Assembly: GCA_003166795.1 (NCBI GenBank)
Contig: PMUS01000064.1
Location: 1 to 33,016, forward strand
Origin: Acidobacteriota bacterium
Lineage (GTDB): Bacteria > Acidobacteriota > Terriglobia > Acidiferrales > UBA7541
Reading direction: 5' to 3'
DNA: 33,016 nucleotides
Both the position numbers and the translations under genes were made by a program. The notes under the pieces are model-generated. The model saw nothing but the letters and a program-made list of their open reading frames with translations. It ran no database searches and had not been told where the DNA came from. This document shows positions 7,897-16,466 of this stretch, one piece after another; the first letter of the stretch is position 1; every line of letters begins with the position of its first letter.

Positions 7897-9435
7897 ATGG
7901 CAGACACCCAACAACCCATCGGATTCGGAGCCGGTCGGCCGTCCGGCGATCTGGTAAAAGGCCTCGGCCTGTTCGATTCGACGATGATCGTCGTCGGGTC
8001 GATGATCGGCTCCGGAATATTCATTGTTTCGGCGGACATCGCGCACCAGGTTCAGAGTCCGGGTCTCTTGCTCGTGGTATGGCTTGCCTCCGGATTGATT
8101 ACCCTGATTGGTGCGCTTAGCTTTGGCGAACTCGCCGCGGCCATGCCCCACGCAGGCGGCCAATACGTTTACCTCCGCGAATCCTGCGGGCAGGTTTTCG
8201 GTTTTCTCTACGGCTGGACGATGCTGCTGGTGATTCAGACCGCTACGATTGCAGCCGTCGCCATTGCCTTCGCCAAATTTACAAGTGTGATCGCGCCGTG
8301 GTTCTCGGCGTCGCAATGGATTGGCGGGCACGGCACATTCGGGCCGTGGCGATTGTGGTTCGGCGAGTTGGGTCCCTACAATGTGGGCCTCAATCGCCAG
8401 AACATGCTGGCTATTCTTTCCATTATTTTCCTTACGTGGATCAATACGCGCGGCTTGCGATTGGGGAAAATCGTTCAGAACGTCTTCACGGTCACCAAGA
8501 TATTGTCGCTCGCCGGATTGGTCCTGCTCGGGCTGGTCTTCTCAACGGTCGTCGCGCGCGCCGCGAACTTTTCAGGTTTCTGGCGCAATGCTGGCTGGTC
8601 CGTGATGCATCCCTATCCGCCCGACAACGCAACGTGGATGATCGGCACGCTGACCTTGGTGGGCGTGGCGATGGTTGGCTCGCTTTTCGCCATGGACGCG
8701 TGGAACAGCGTCACGTTCACGGCGGCCGAGGTGAAAAATCCGGGCCGCAACCTGCCGCTGTCCCTGGCATTCGGGACCGGGATTGTGATCTTGCTCTACA
8801 CGCTGGCGAACGTGGCGTATCTGCGAGTGCTGCCGCTCTCGGGCGATCCTCACGGCGCTACGGCGATTGCGCGAGGGATCGAGTTCGCGGCCGACGGGCG
8901 GGTTGCGACCGCGGTCACAGGCGTAATTTTTGGTCCTGTGGGCGCGATTTTGATGGCGATCGCGATCATGATTTCCACTTTCGGCTGCAACAATGGTTTA
9001 ATTCTGGCCGGCGCGCGCATCTATTACGCCATGGCGAAGGACGGCCTCTTCTTTCGATTGGTGGGGACGGTGAACCGCAATCACGTTCCCGCGGTGGCTC
9101 TTGTCGCGCAATGCATTTGGGCCTCGGCGCTCTGCCTTTCCGGAACATACGGTCAATTGCTGGATTTTCTGATTTTCGCGCAATTGCTTTTCTATATTTT
9201 GACGCTTGCCGGCCTATTTATTCTTCGCTGGAAGCGCCCCGAGATGCCGCGTCCGTATCGCGCGATCGGGTATCCGGTCCTGCCCGCGCTCTATATCCTG
9301 ATGGCGGGATTTCTCGAAATCCAATTGTTGCGATATAAACCGCAGTACACTTGGCCCGGCCTGATCATCGTTCTGCTCGGGCTGCCGGTATACGGCCTGT
9401 GGAAGCTGGCAGGGAAGGCCCCGGCGGGAACGTAA
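7897..9435 (+). CDS. APC-superfamily amino acid permease, LAT/SteT-like
   Basis: 512 residues from ATG 7897; an in-frame GTG at 7891 is equally possible because no ribosome site stands out. It is a polytopic membrane protein with about 12 hydrophobic segments. The first contains the unwound substrate-binding signature (MIVVGSMIGSGIFIVSADI), followed by FGELAAAMPHAGGQYVYLRE. This pattern matches the L-amino-acid transporter/serine-threonine exchanger branch of the APC superfamily. A conserved amphipathic loop (DAWNSVTFTAAEVKNPGRNLP) sits after about segment 6. The substrate cannot be read from sequence; neutral amino acid exchange or uptake is the family expectation. The next gene is a second APC permease of a different branch. 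Confidence 0.88.
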   Translation: MADTQQPIGFGAGRPSGDLVKGLGLFDSTMIVVGSMIGSGIFIVSADIAHQVQSPGLLLVVWLASGLITLIGALSFGELAAAMPHAGGQYVYLRESCGQVFGFLYGWTMLLVIQTATIAAVAIAFAKFTSVIAPWFSASQWIGGHGTFGPWRLWFGELGPYNVGLNRQNMLAILSIIFLTWINTRGLRLGKIVQNVFTVTKILSLAGLVLLGLVFSTVVARAANFSGFWRNAGWSVMHPYPPDNATWMIGTLTLVGVAMVGSLFAMDAWNSVTFTAAEVKNPGRNLPLSLAFGTGIVILLYTLANVAYLRVLPLSGDPHGATAIARGIEFAADGRVATAVTGVIFGPVGAILMAIAIMISTFGCNNGLILAGARIYYAMAKDGLFFRLVGTVNRNHVPAVALVAQCIWASALCLSGTYGQLLDFLIFAQLLFYILTLAGLFILRWKRPEMPRPYRAIGYPVLPALYILMAGFLEIQLLRYKPQYTWPGLIIVLLGLPVYGLWKLAGKAPAGT

Positions 9436-9500
9436 GGCCAGCTCTCGGCGCCGAAAGAATCATTTCAGTGTCGGCCCGGTTCAAATTGGGGAGGCGATGC

Positions 9501-11042
9501 ATGGCAAGTCAGTTGTTCGCCACGAAGCCGCTGAACGTAATCATGGCAGAGGCGGAGGATACGGGAGAATTCTGCCTGCGCCGCGCCCTCGGTCCGGTGA
9601 ATCTGATCACGCTCGGCATCGGAGCGATCATCGGCGCCGGAATCTTCGTGCTGACCGGACAGGCCGCAGCCACGGCTGCGGGTCCAGCCATCGTTGTCTC
9701 GTTCATATTGTCGGGGATCATCTGTGCGTTCGCGGGCCTGTGTTACGCGGAATTCGCCTCGCTGATTCCCATCGCCGGCTCGGCCTATACGTACGGCTAC
9801 GCGACGCTGGGTGAAATCTTCGCGTGGATTATCGGCTGGGACCTGATCCTCGAATACGCCTTTGGCGCGGCCACGGTCGCCTCGGGTTGGAGCGGCTACT
9901 TCGTCAGCTTTCTGGACGACTTCGGACTGCACATCAATCCCAGGTGGATCTCTACGCCTGGAACACAGATGGTCTTTTACAAAGGCCACTGGGCCGCGCT
10001 TGACTCCGTGCAGCAAAGTCTCGCAACCGCGGGGATCGATCCGGCGACGCTGCCCCACGCAGTCGGCTCGTTCAATCTGGTCGCATTCCTGGCGATCGCG
10101 GTGGTTACGTTCATCCTCGTCGTAGGAATCAAAGAGTCGGCGAATTTCAATTCGGCGATTGTAATCGTCAAGGTTGCCATCGTATTGGTCTTCATCGCCA
10201 TTGCTGGAGAATTCGTGCTGCACCATCCGTCGCTGGCGGCCGCCAACTGGCATCCCTTTATCCCGCCCAATACCGGGAAATTTGGCCATTTCGGTTTTTC
10301 GGGCGTGGCGCGCGGCGCGGCCGTGATTTTCTTCGCCTACATCGGCTTTGACGCGGTTTCGACCGCCGCGCAGGAAGCCAAGAATCCGCAGAGGGACATG
10401 CCGATCGGAATCCTCGGATCGCTCGTCATCTGCACAGTTCTCTATATCCTAGTGTCGGGTCTCTTAACGGCGATGGTACCGTACACGGACTTGAATGTTT
10501 CTGCGCCGGTGGCCATCGCAATTGACGCGACGGGCGTTCGCTGGGGCAGCCTACTGGTGAAGGCGGGCGCCGTGGCAGGCCTTGGGAGCGTGATGCTCGT
10601 GATGATGCTGGGTCAGTCCCGCGTCTTTTATTCAATGTCGCGCGACGGGCTGCTTCCGAAATGGGCTGGCGCGATTCATCCCCGGTTCAGGACTCCGTGG
10701 ATTTCCTCGATCGTGGTGGGTATTTGCGTGGCGATTTTCGCTTCTTTCATTCCCATCGGTGATCTGGCGGTGCTTGTGAACATCGGAACCCTGCTGGCGT
10801 TCGTAATCGTCTGCGCGGGCGTGTGGATTCTCCGCCGGAAGCGGCCGGATCTGCCGCGGCCGTTCAAGACCCCGCTCGTACCGCTTGTTCCCATCCTCGG
10901 GATTTTGACCTCGCTGGCCGCGATGCTCAGCCTCCCCTCGAAGACCTGGTGGAGATTGCTGATCTGGCTGTTGATTGGTCTCTTCGTATACGCGTTCTAT
11001 GGGCGGACCCACAGCAAGGTTCGGAACGCGCCTCCTCAATAG
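9501..11042 (+). CDS. APC-superfamily amino acid permease, cationic amino acid transporter (CAT/YfnA) type
   Basis: 513 residues from ATG 9501. The frame is open upstream into the previous gene, but a near-perfect ribosome site (GGGGAGG at 9488-9494, 6 nt spacing) fixes 9501 as the start. About 12-13 membrane segments. Segment 1 carries LITLGIGAIIGAGIFVLTG and segment 3 the PIAGSAYTYGYATLGEIFAWIIGWDL-type stretch (positions about 91-115) characteristic of the CAT branch. The VFFAYIGFDAVSTAAQEAKNPQRDMP-like region (about 275-300) is also typical. Related bacterial proteins carry cationic or neutral amino acids; the actual substrate is unknown. It shares only fold-level similarity with the preceding permease, so this is not a recent tandem duplication. 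Confidence 0.9.
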   Translation: MASQLFATKPLNVIMAEAEDTGEFCLRRALGPVNLITLGIGAIIGAGIFVLTGQAAATAAGPAIVVSFILSGIICAFAGLCYAEFASLIPIAGSAYTYGYATLGEIFAWIIGWDLILEYAFGAATVASGWSGYFVSFLDDFGLHINPRWISTPGTQMVFYKGHWAALDSVQQSLATAGIDPATLPHAVGSFNLVAFLAIAVVTFILVVGIKESANFNSAIVIVKVAIVLVFIAIAGEFVLHHPSLAAANWHPFIPPNTGKFGHFGFSGVARGAAVIFFAYIGFDAVSTAAQEAKNPQRDMPIGILGSLVICTVLYILVSGLLTAMVPYTDLNVSAPVAIAIDATGVRWGSLLVKAGAVAGLGSVMLVMMLGQSRVFYSMSRDGLLPKWAGAIHPRFRTPWISSIVVGICVAIFASFIPIGDLAVLVNIGTLLAFVIVCAGVWILRRKRPDLPRPFKTPLVPLVPILGILTSLAAMLSLPSKTWWRLLIWLLIGLFVYAFYGRTHSKVRNAPPQ

Positions 11043-11072
11043 AATTTCGTGACATAATTTGATCCGTAAAAT

Positions 11073-13067
11073 ATGAGCCAAATCTCTCCGCGACGTTTGT
11101 GGCTCTTCATCCGGCGGACCACGCCGCTTGATCGCATTGCCTTCGCGGTGTTCATTCTGTACATCGTAGGACGAATCGCGCGCTCTCTGGGCGCTGGGCC
11201 GCGATTTTCGACGTTCGTCGGCTTTTTGGCTGTCGCGGCAGTCGTTTATTTGGTTATTCGCACGGTTACATTCGTACGCACGCGGCTGCTTTGGAGCCTA
11301 CGAAATCGGCTAATCGTCGCGTACCTGTTCATGGCGATCGTTCCCGTCGTCCTGCTGGTGACGATGATCGGCATCGCGAGCTATCTCTTCTATCTTCAAC
11401 TGGGCGCGCATTTGCTGAACGACGCCGTGCAGGCGCGTACCAACGTTATTGACACCGACGCGGACACCATTGCCGGCGCGATCGAACGGGAGGCTTCTCA
11501 CTTGAGCGCTCCGGTAGGGTCGGATGTGCTCTCCAAGCCGATCATCGCGGGTTTGATTGCGGACGAGCAAACAGAATGGCCGGGGCTGACGGTTTCGCTG
11601 AACCGCGGACAGCCGCTTCTGGCCACCACCGACGGCAGGCGATTCGCCCGCCTGGTCGCCTATCAGGATCAGCTTTCGTTCGTGGCCGCGCAGCGGCGCG
11701 CGGTTCCCGCCGGTTCCTTTACAGTGCTGGTTATCGCGCCCATGACTTCAGAAATCCTCGACGACTTTCCCGAAGAATTAGGACCGATTCAAATGATTCT
11801 GATGCGCCCCCTGGCGCCGGGAGCCGCGCGCGTTTTCGCAATCGAGATCGATGGCAAGCCTTTCGTCACGGGCGAGCAGATCGCGAGTTCGAAACGCATC
11901 CTGCCCGCTTCCCGGGATTGGCTCGACCCTCACTTCCATGGAAGTTCGACCTTTGACGTGTTCCATATCGAGGAGCAGGGGAAAGACGCGCCGATGGCGC
12001 CGGTCCTGGCATCTTTCTGGTTGCGCCCGGTGTTGGTGAATCAAGGTCTTTTCAATTCCATGGGAGCGCTGGGGCCCTATCTCATTGCAATACTGGGCTT
12101 GGCCGGCCTGATATTCGTGGTGCTGGAAGTTGCGGCGTTGGCGACAGGCACCGTTCTGACGCGCACGATCACGCGGTCAGTCGGCGATCTTTACGATGCC
12201 ACGCTGCACGTCCGCCGGGGAGATTTCAGCCACCGCGTGCGCGTGGCGAATCGCGACCAGCTTGGATCGCTGGGCGAATCCTTCAACGAAATGACGAGTT
12301 CGATTTCCGAGCTGATCGTGGGCGAGCGCGAGCGCCAGCGATTGGAGAACGAAGTCGAGATCGCGCGTGAAGTGCAGCAGCAGCTCTTTCCGCATACCAT
12401 TCCATCGCTTCCGGGGCTTGAGCTTGCCGGCATCTGCCGTCCGGCGCGCGTCGTGAGCGGAGACTACTACGATTTCATCCGGCTCGACGGGTCCCGCGTG
12501 GGAATTGCTCTCGCCGACATCAGCGGCAAGGGAATCTTCGCCGCGCTGCTGATGGCAAGTCTGCAGGCGGCGCTGCGGAGCACCGCGTCTTTGGAAGGGT
12601 ACGCCGGCTCCGCCGAAATTGTATCCCGGCTCAACAAGCACCTGTTCAGGAACACGTCCGACGACCGATACGCGACGCTTTTCTACGCCGTCTACGACGC
12701 GGAAGCCAAGACGCTCACCTACACGAACGCAGGGCACCTGTCGCCGATCTTCATTGAAGGCGGATCGGTGCGAGGGCTCGACCAAGGGGGAACCGTGGTC
12801 GGGATGTTTGAAGAATCCACATATACGGAGTGCACGCTGCCGGTCGGTCCGGGAACTCTGCTGGTTGCGTTCAGCGACGGGTTGACCGAGCCTGAAAGTG
12901 TGTACGGCGAGGAATTTGGAATGGAACGCCTGAATGCGGAGGTGGTTCGCTTGCGTGACGCGCGCGCCGCGCGCATTGCGGAGAATCTGATTGCGGCCGC
13001 CGAACAGTGGTCCGGCACGCCAGAGCAGGCGGACGATATGACCGTTGTCGTCGCGCGCATGGGGTAG
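11073..13067 (+). CDS. Membrane-bound HAMP and SpoIIE-type PP2C serine phosphatase (RsbU-like output)
   Basis: 664 residues. Three membrane segments near the N-terminus (about 22-38, 46-68, 82-108) are followed by an extracytoplasmic region of about 220 residues with no domain I recognise, a fourth membrane segment (about 335-358), and a HAMP linker (about 360-412). A short helical region (REVQQQLFPHTIPSLPGLEL) leads into a SpoIIE/PP2C phosphatase domain (about 445-662). Metal-binding motifs of that domain are present: SGDYYDF, ADISGKG, FSDGLTEPESVYGEEFG and ADDMTVVV. The family dephosphorylates anti-anti-sigma (STAS) proteins in partner-switching control. No STAS or anti-sigma partner is in the window, so the target is unknown. 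The start has no strong ribosome site; the 30-nt spacer after the permease is AT-rich. Confidence 0.92.
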   Translation: MSQISPRRLWLFIRRTTPLDRIAFAVFILYIVGRIARSLGAGPRFSTFVGFLAVAAVVYLVIRTVTFVRTRLLWSLRNRLIVAYLFMAIVPVVLLVTMIGIASYLFYLQLGAHLLNDAVQARTNVIDTDADTIAGAIEREASHLSAPVGSDVLSKPIIAGLIADEQTEWPGLTVSLNRGQPLLATTDGRRFARLVAYQDQLSFVAAQRRAVPAGSFTVLVIAPMTSEILDDFPEELGPIQMILMRPLAPGAARVFAIEIDGKPFVTGEQIASSKRILPASRDWLDPHFHGSSTFDVFHIEEQGKDAPMAPVLASFWLRPVLVNQGLFNSMGALGPYLIAILGLAGLIFVVLEVAALATGTVLTRTITRSVGDLYDATLHVRRGDFSHRVRVANRDQLGSLGESFNEMTSSISELIVGERERQRLENEVEIAREVQQQLFPHTIPSLPGLELAGICRPARVVSGDYYDFIRLDGSRVGIALADISGKGIFAALLMASLQAALRSTASLEGYAGSAEIVSRLNKHLFRNTSDDRYATLFYAVYDAEAKTLTYTNAGHLSPIFIEGGSVRGLDQGGTVVGMFEESTYTECTLPVGPGTLLVAFSDGLTEPESVYGEEFGMERLNAEVVRLRDARAARIAENLIAAAEQWSGTPEQADDMTVVVARMG

Positions 13068-13146
13068 TGCCGCCGTCCAACTATCCTCGCAATGGCATTA
13101 TACTGGCCTCGTGTGGGACTTGCGGCGCGGCCGCGACTCTTCAGCC

Positions 13147-14739
13147 ATGAAAATTCTTACCGCAGCAGAAATGAAGGAAGTGGATCAGCTCACCACCGCG
13201 CTCCATCGCGTCCCGAGCCTGACGCTTATGGAAAACGCCGGGCGCAGCGTCGCGGAGTTTATCCAGTCGCGCTTTTCGAATTTGACACGGCGGCGCATCG
13301 TGGTCCTCTGCGGGAAGGGAAACAACGGCGGCGACGGCTTCGTGGTCGCGCGCCATCTGCTGAAAATGGGCGCTAAGCCGAGCGTGTATTTCATCGGCGA
13401 TCCGCGCGAGGTTAAGGGCGGCGCGGCTACCAACCTCAAGCGCTGGAAAAAACTGGGCAAATTTCTTATAGGAGGAGAGACCGGCGCGAGCGGCTGGATG
13501 CCGCTATCCTCGGATCACATTGTCGTGGACGCGCTGCTGGGGACTGGAGTGCGAGGTCCGGTCGAAGGGCGCCTGCGTGAAGTGATCAACGGTATCAACA
13601 GTTGCGAGGCGGGGTGCTCCGTCGTTTCCGTGGATATCCCGTCAGGCTTGCAAGCGGATACCGGCGAAGTGCAGGGCGCAGCCATCGTCGCGGACTATAC
13701 GGTCACCTTCACGGCGCCCAAGCCGGGCCTCGTGCTCGGCGCAAGCGGTCGTAGCGTCGGCCAGCTTTCCGTTCGGCAAATCGGTTCGCCGCCAGCGTTG
13801 GTCGAGAAAACAGGGAAGGGAAACCTTCGCTGGAGCGAGGCGGCCGAATTCGGCGCGTTCGCGATTCCGCGCAAGGCCGCGGGGAACAAGGGCGATTACG
13901 GCCACGCGCTGGTCGTAGCGGGCTCCGTTGGCAAAAGCGGAGCGGCTGTGCTTTCGTCATGGGCGGCGCTGCGCGTTGGGGCAGGACTTGTCACCGTAGC
14001 GACGCCTGAGCCCGCGCTGCCCGTCATCGCCGCACACACGCCAGAGATTATGACGGAACCGCTCGCCACGACCACCGCAGGCACCATTTCCTCTCGCTGC
14101 CTCGAAGGCGGCCTTTTCGCATCGCTGCTGAAGGGAAAGCGCGCTCTCGCCATCGGCCCCGGACTTTCGACGAATGCCGAGACGCAGCAATTCGTTCGGA
14201 CGGTGCTCGGCAACCGATCCGTGCCGATTATCCTCGACGCGGACGGTCTGAATGCGTTTGCGGGGCGAGCGTCAGAGTTGAAGCACGCGGATCGAATGCT
14301 CTGCGTGACGCCACATCCGGGTGAAATGGCGCGCCTCCTCGGCTCCACGGTCAAAGATGTGCAAGCCCGTCGGGTCGAAATCGCGCTCCAGGCCGCCGCC
14401 GACTGGAACGCCATCGTGATTCTGAAGGGCAGCGGAACCGTAGTCGCAGCTCCTGGCGGAATCGCGTTCATCAATTCGACCGGTAACCCCGGCATGGCTA
14501 CCGGAGGCACAGGCGACGTCCTCACGGGCATGCTCGCCGGGTTGACGGCACAATTCGGCACGGCCGATTGGCACCGGCTGCTTGCCTTCGGCGTATATCT
14601 GCACGGCCTCGCGGCCGATATCGCCTACGCGGAGAGCGGAGAAGCGCCGCTGATGGCGTCGGATCTGATCGACTCCATCCCCCGCGCTTACCAACGGTTT
14701 TATTCCGAGTGCGGCCACGGTTACGTGAGAAATGTCTAG
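13147..14739 (+). CDS. nnr: Bifunctional ADP-dependent NAD(P)H-hydrate dehydratase / NAD(P)H-hydrate epimerase
   Basis: 530 residues from ATG 13147 (MKILTAAEMKEVDQ). Upstream in-frame codons reach back into the previous gene and are not used. The N-terminal YjeF_N epimerase domain (1-215) shows LCGKGNNGGDGFVVARH (55-70), D128 in VVDALLGTGVRGP and D163 in VSVDIPSG. The C-terminal ribokinase-like dehydratase domain (about 232-525) shows KGDYGHALVVAGS, LDADGLNAF, TPHPGEMARLLG and the ADP-binding GNPGMATGGTGDVLTGM. The enzyme repairs hydrated NADH and NADPH. The 79-nt gap before it contains a possible -10 (TATACT at 13099-13104) without a good -35. The last 8 bases overlap tsaE, a pairing common in bacteria. 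Confidence 0.96.
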   Translation: MKILTAAEMKEVDQLTTALHRVPSLTLMENAGRSVAEFIQSRFSNLTRRRIVVLCGKGNNGGDGFVVARHLLKMGAKPSVYFIGDPREVKGGAATNLKRWKKLGKFLIGGETGASGWMPLSSDHIVVDALLGTGVRGPVEGRLREVINGINSCEAGCSVVSVDIPSGLQADTGEVQGAAIVADYTVTFTAPKPGLVLGASGRSVGQLSVRQIGSPPALVEKTGKGNLRWSEAAEFGAFAIPRKAAGNKGDYGHALVVAGSVGKSGAAVLSSWAALRVGAGLVTVATPEPALPVIAAHTPEIMTEPLATTTAGTISSRCLEGGLFASLLKGKRALAIGPGLSTNAETQQFVRTVLGNRSVPIILDADGLNAFAGRASELKHADRMLCVTPHPGEMARLLGSTVKDVQARRVEIALQAAADWNAIVILKGSGTVVAAPGGIAFINSTGNPGMATGGTGDVLTGMLAGLTAQFGTADWHRLLAFGVYLHGLAADIAYAESGEAPLMASDLIDSIPRAYQRFYSECGHGYVRNV

Positions 14740-15181
14740 CAGCGAAGTCGTTACACACTCCTCCGAAGAAACCATCCAACAGGGACGCGAGATCGGTGCG
14801 CGACTGAAGGCGCCGGTGCTGTTGCTGCTATCGGGAGATCTTGGGGCGGGGAAGACCACGCTGACGAAGGGGATCGCCAGCGGCCTGGGCGCAGCCAGCG
14901 AAGACGAGGTGACGAGCCCGACATTCACTCTGGTCCACAAATACGATCGCGGCGCCCCTGTCTATCACGTGGACCTTTACCGCATCGCTGACTTTCACGA
15001 TCTTGAGACGCTGGGTCTGGAGGATGTGTTCGCCGAACGAGCGGTGGTCATCGTCGAGTGGCCCGACAAACTCACCTTGCGAACCCATTGGCCCATCGTC
15101 CGCATTCGGCTCGAACACGTGGCCGAAGACACTCGCCGCATCGCGATTGATGATCCAGCCGGGGTTCTTACAAACCCATAA
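14732..15181 (+). CDS. tsaE: tRNA threonylcarbamoyladenosine biosynthesis ATPase TsaE
   Basis: 149 residues. P-loop GDLGAGKTT (35-43), the switch-like motif TSPTFTLVHKY (61-71), HVDLYR (79-84) and VIVEWPDK (106-113) are all classical TsaE/YjeE signatures. TsaE is the ATPase that cycles the TsaB-TsaD complex during t6A37 synthesis on ANN-decoding tRNAs. The start overlaps the end of nnr by 8 nt (ATGTCTAG), so translation is probably coupled. The 3' end overlaps the convergent fabI gene by 14 nt. No tsaB or rimI follows, unlike in many genomes. Confidence 0.95.
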   Translation: MSSSEVVTHSSEETIQQGREIGARLKAPVLLLLSGDLGAGKTTLTKGIASGLGAASEDEVTSPTFTLVHKYDRGAPVYHVDLYRIADFHDLETLGLEDVFAERAVVIVEWPDKLTLRTHWPIVRIRLEHVAEDTRRIAIDDPAGVLTNP

Positions 15182-15938
15182 TCTGGAATCCGGCGTCCAC
15201 GTAAATTACGTTTCCCGTGACGCCGCGCCCCAGGTCGCTTCCCAGAAACACTGCAGCGTCCGCGACCTCCGCGATGTCGGTATTGCGCCGCAGCGGCGCA
15301 CGCTGGGCCGAAATTTCGAGCATCTTCGAGAGGTCTTTCACCCCGCGCGCGGAAATCGTCTTGATCGCGCCGGCGGATATAGCGTTGACGCGGATTTTGC
15401 TCGGCCCTAGCTCGCTCGCCAGATATTTCACCTCGGCTTCCAGCGCGGCTTTGGCGACCCCCATGACGTTGTAATTGGTCACCACGCGCGTGGACCCCAG
15501 ATAGGTAAGAGTCATGATTGCGCCGCCATTCGTCATCAGCGGCGAAAGAGCCTTGGAGATCGCGATCAGGGAATAGGCGCTCACGTCGAGCGCGAGCTGA
15601 AAACCCTCGCGCGAAGTTTCCAGGAACGGCTGGTTTAGCTCTTCGTGTTTTGCGGCCGCGAGGCTGTGAACCACGATATCGAGCCGGTGTCCCGTGGCTT
15701 GCAGGGACTCGGCCAGCCGGTCAATATCCGACTGCTCCTGTACCTCGCAGGGGAAAAACCCGGTGACACCAAGCTCGCGTCCCAATTCCTCAACCGCGGG
15801 CTTCGCGCGCTCATTTTGATACGTGAGGAGCAGCTTGGCTCCCTCGCGCGCGAACGCATGCGCGATGGCGTACGCGATGCTCCATTTGTTCCACACTCCG
15901 AGAACGATTGCGGTTTTGCCTTGAAGTAGCTTCGACAT
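15168..15938 (-). CDS. fabI: Enoyl-[acyl-carrier-protein] reductase (NADH), FabI
   Basis: 256 residues, the usual length. The divergent SDR nucleotide motif GVWNKWSIAYAIA (14-26) replaces the classical GxxxGxG, as in FabI proteins. Catalytic Y146, Y156 and K163 (LTYLGST; NYNVMGVAK) fall at exactly the E. coli residue numbers, with the Y-x6-K spacing intact. NAISAGAIKTISA and VTGNVIYVDAGF follow as expected. It reduces trans-2-enoyl-ACP in each elongation cycle. The strip corresponding to the E. coli HSIGFAPGDQL loop reads HSLAAAKHEEL. The gene is transcribed away from its neighbours' strand and converges on tsaE. A 12-bp palindrome lies 23 nt upstream of the start. Confidence 0.96.
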   Translation of the reverse strand: MSKLLQGKTAIVLGVWNKWSIAYAIAHAFAREGAKLLLTYQNERAKPAVEELGRELGVTGFFPCEVQEQSDIDRLAESLQATGHRLDIVVHSLAAAKHEELNQPFLETSREGFQLALDVSAYSLIAISKALSPLMTNGGAIMTLTYLGSTRVVTNYNVMGVAKAALEAEVKYLASELGPSKIRVNAISAGAIKTISARGVKDLSKMLEISAQRAPLRRNTDIAEVADAAVFLGSDLGRGVTGNVIYVDAGFQIMGL

Positions 15939-15961
15939 GACTCAATATGTTACCCGTAAAC

Positions 15962-15973
15962 GCTGAATTCAGC
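15962..15973. promoter_or_regulatory. Perfect 12-bp palindrome upstream of fabI
   Basis: GCTGAATTCAGC is a perfect dyad located 23 nt before the fabI start codon, between fabI and the small Cys/His membrane protein gene. A dimeric repressor site controlling fabI is one reading, but no second copy of it was seen elsewhere in the window. It could be chance: it contains a common hexamer palindrome. Confidence 0.3.
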
Positions 15974-16001
15974 TTCATCTTCATTGCGAGGAGCCGGTAC
16001 G

Positions 16002-16337
16002 TCAGTGCGAATGCATCCAGCGTATGATCTCGCGCACCAGGTCGGCGAGGAAGGGCCACAAAATTCCCGAGATCGCGACGATGGCGGCGAGTGTGCGTTT
16101 CGAAAGAGCGACTTTGGGAAGGCTGATCGCCCCTGGGCGATGGCTGGCGCAATACCCGCCCGCGAGTGCGCGCCGGTCGCACCGTTGCCCGTTCGGCCCC
16201 AGATAAAGACACGGACCTTGGTCGGCGTCGCCGACGGCCAGCGGTGGGGACAGGGTGTGCGATCCCGTCGTTTCGTTGCCGCTCGGCGCACCCCAAGTTT
16301 CGTCGAATGTGCCCTTTGCGGAGTCTTCGGCTTCCAT
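16002..16337 (-). CDS. Hypothetical small membrane protein with C-x9-C-x9-C-x2-H motif
   Basis: 111 residues. A polar N-terminus (1-40) is followed by a compact Cys/His cluster C43, C53, C63, H66 within GPCLYLGPNGQRC and YCASH, then one membrane segment (about 82-98) and a short basic tail ending WMHSH. The Cys/His spacing resembles small metal-binding knuckles found in uncharacterised bacterial proteins that begin with a Cys-x(8-9)-Cys pattern. Zinc binding is inferred, not shown. The start is well supported by GAGGTGG (plus-strand 16344-16350) 7 nt upstream of the ATG. It precedes fabI on the same strand with a 63-nt gap and is divergent from the cyclase-like gene. No function is assigned. 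Confidence 0.65.
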   Translation of the reverse strand: MEAEDSAKGTFDETWGAPSGNETTGSHTLSPPLAVGDADQGPCLYLGPNGQRCDRRALAGGYCASHRPGAISLPKVALSKRTLAAIVAISGILWPFLADLVREIIRWMHSH

Positions 16338-16410
16338 CTCGTGCCACCTCGACGTCTGTCAGAGGCGCGCTAATCCCGGCCCGGTACAGTAACACTTACG
16401 CGCCGTTCCA

Positions 16411-16440
16411 TTGCGCCTGCGTTCACGGCTCAGCTAAAGT
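16411..16440 (+). promoter_or_regulatory. Possible sigma70-like promoter for the cyclase-like gene
   Basis: TTGCGC (16411-16416) and TAAAGT (16435-16440) are separated by 18 nt, and transcription would begin about 20 nt before ATG 16467. Matches to consensus are only partial. The divergent spacer 16338-16466 must hold promoters for both neighbours, which is the main support. Confidence 0.3.
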
Positions 16441-16466
16441 AAAAGCTCGCTTTGATCAAGTCCTCG

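Noticed and set aside
8298-9338. 346-codon plus-strand frame inside the first permease gene
   Set aside because: Arg/His/Gly-rich, non-hydrophobic product in a different frame from the clear 12-segment permease.
7897-11042. Tandem duplication of a permease gene
   Set aside because: The two permeases belong to different APC branches and differ at signature motifs, so no recent duplication is supported.
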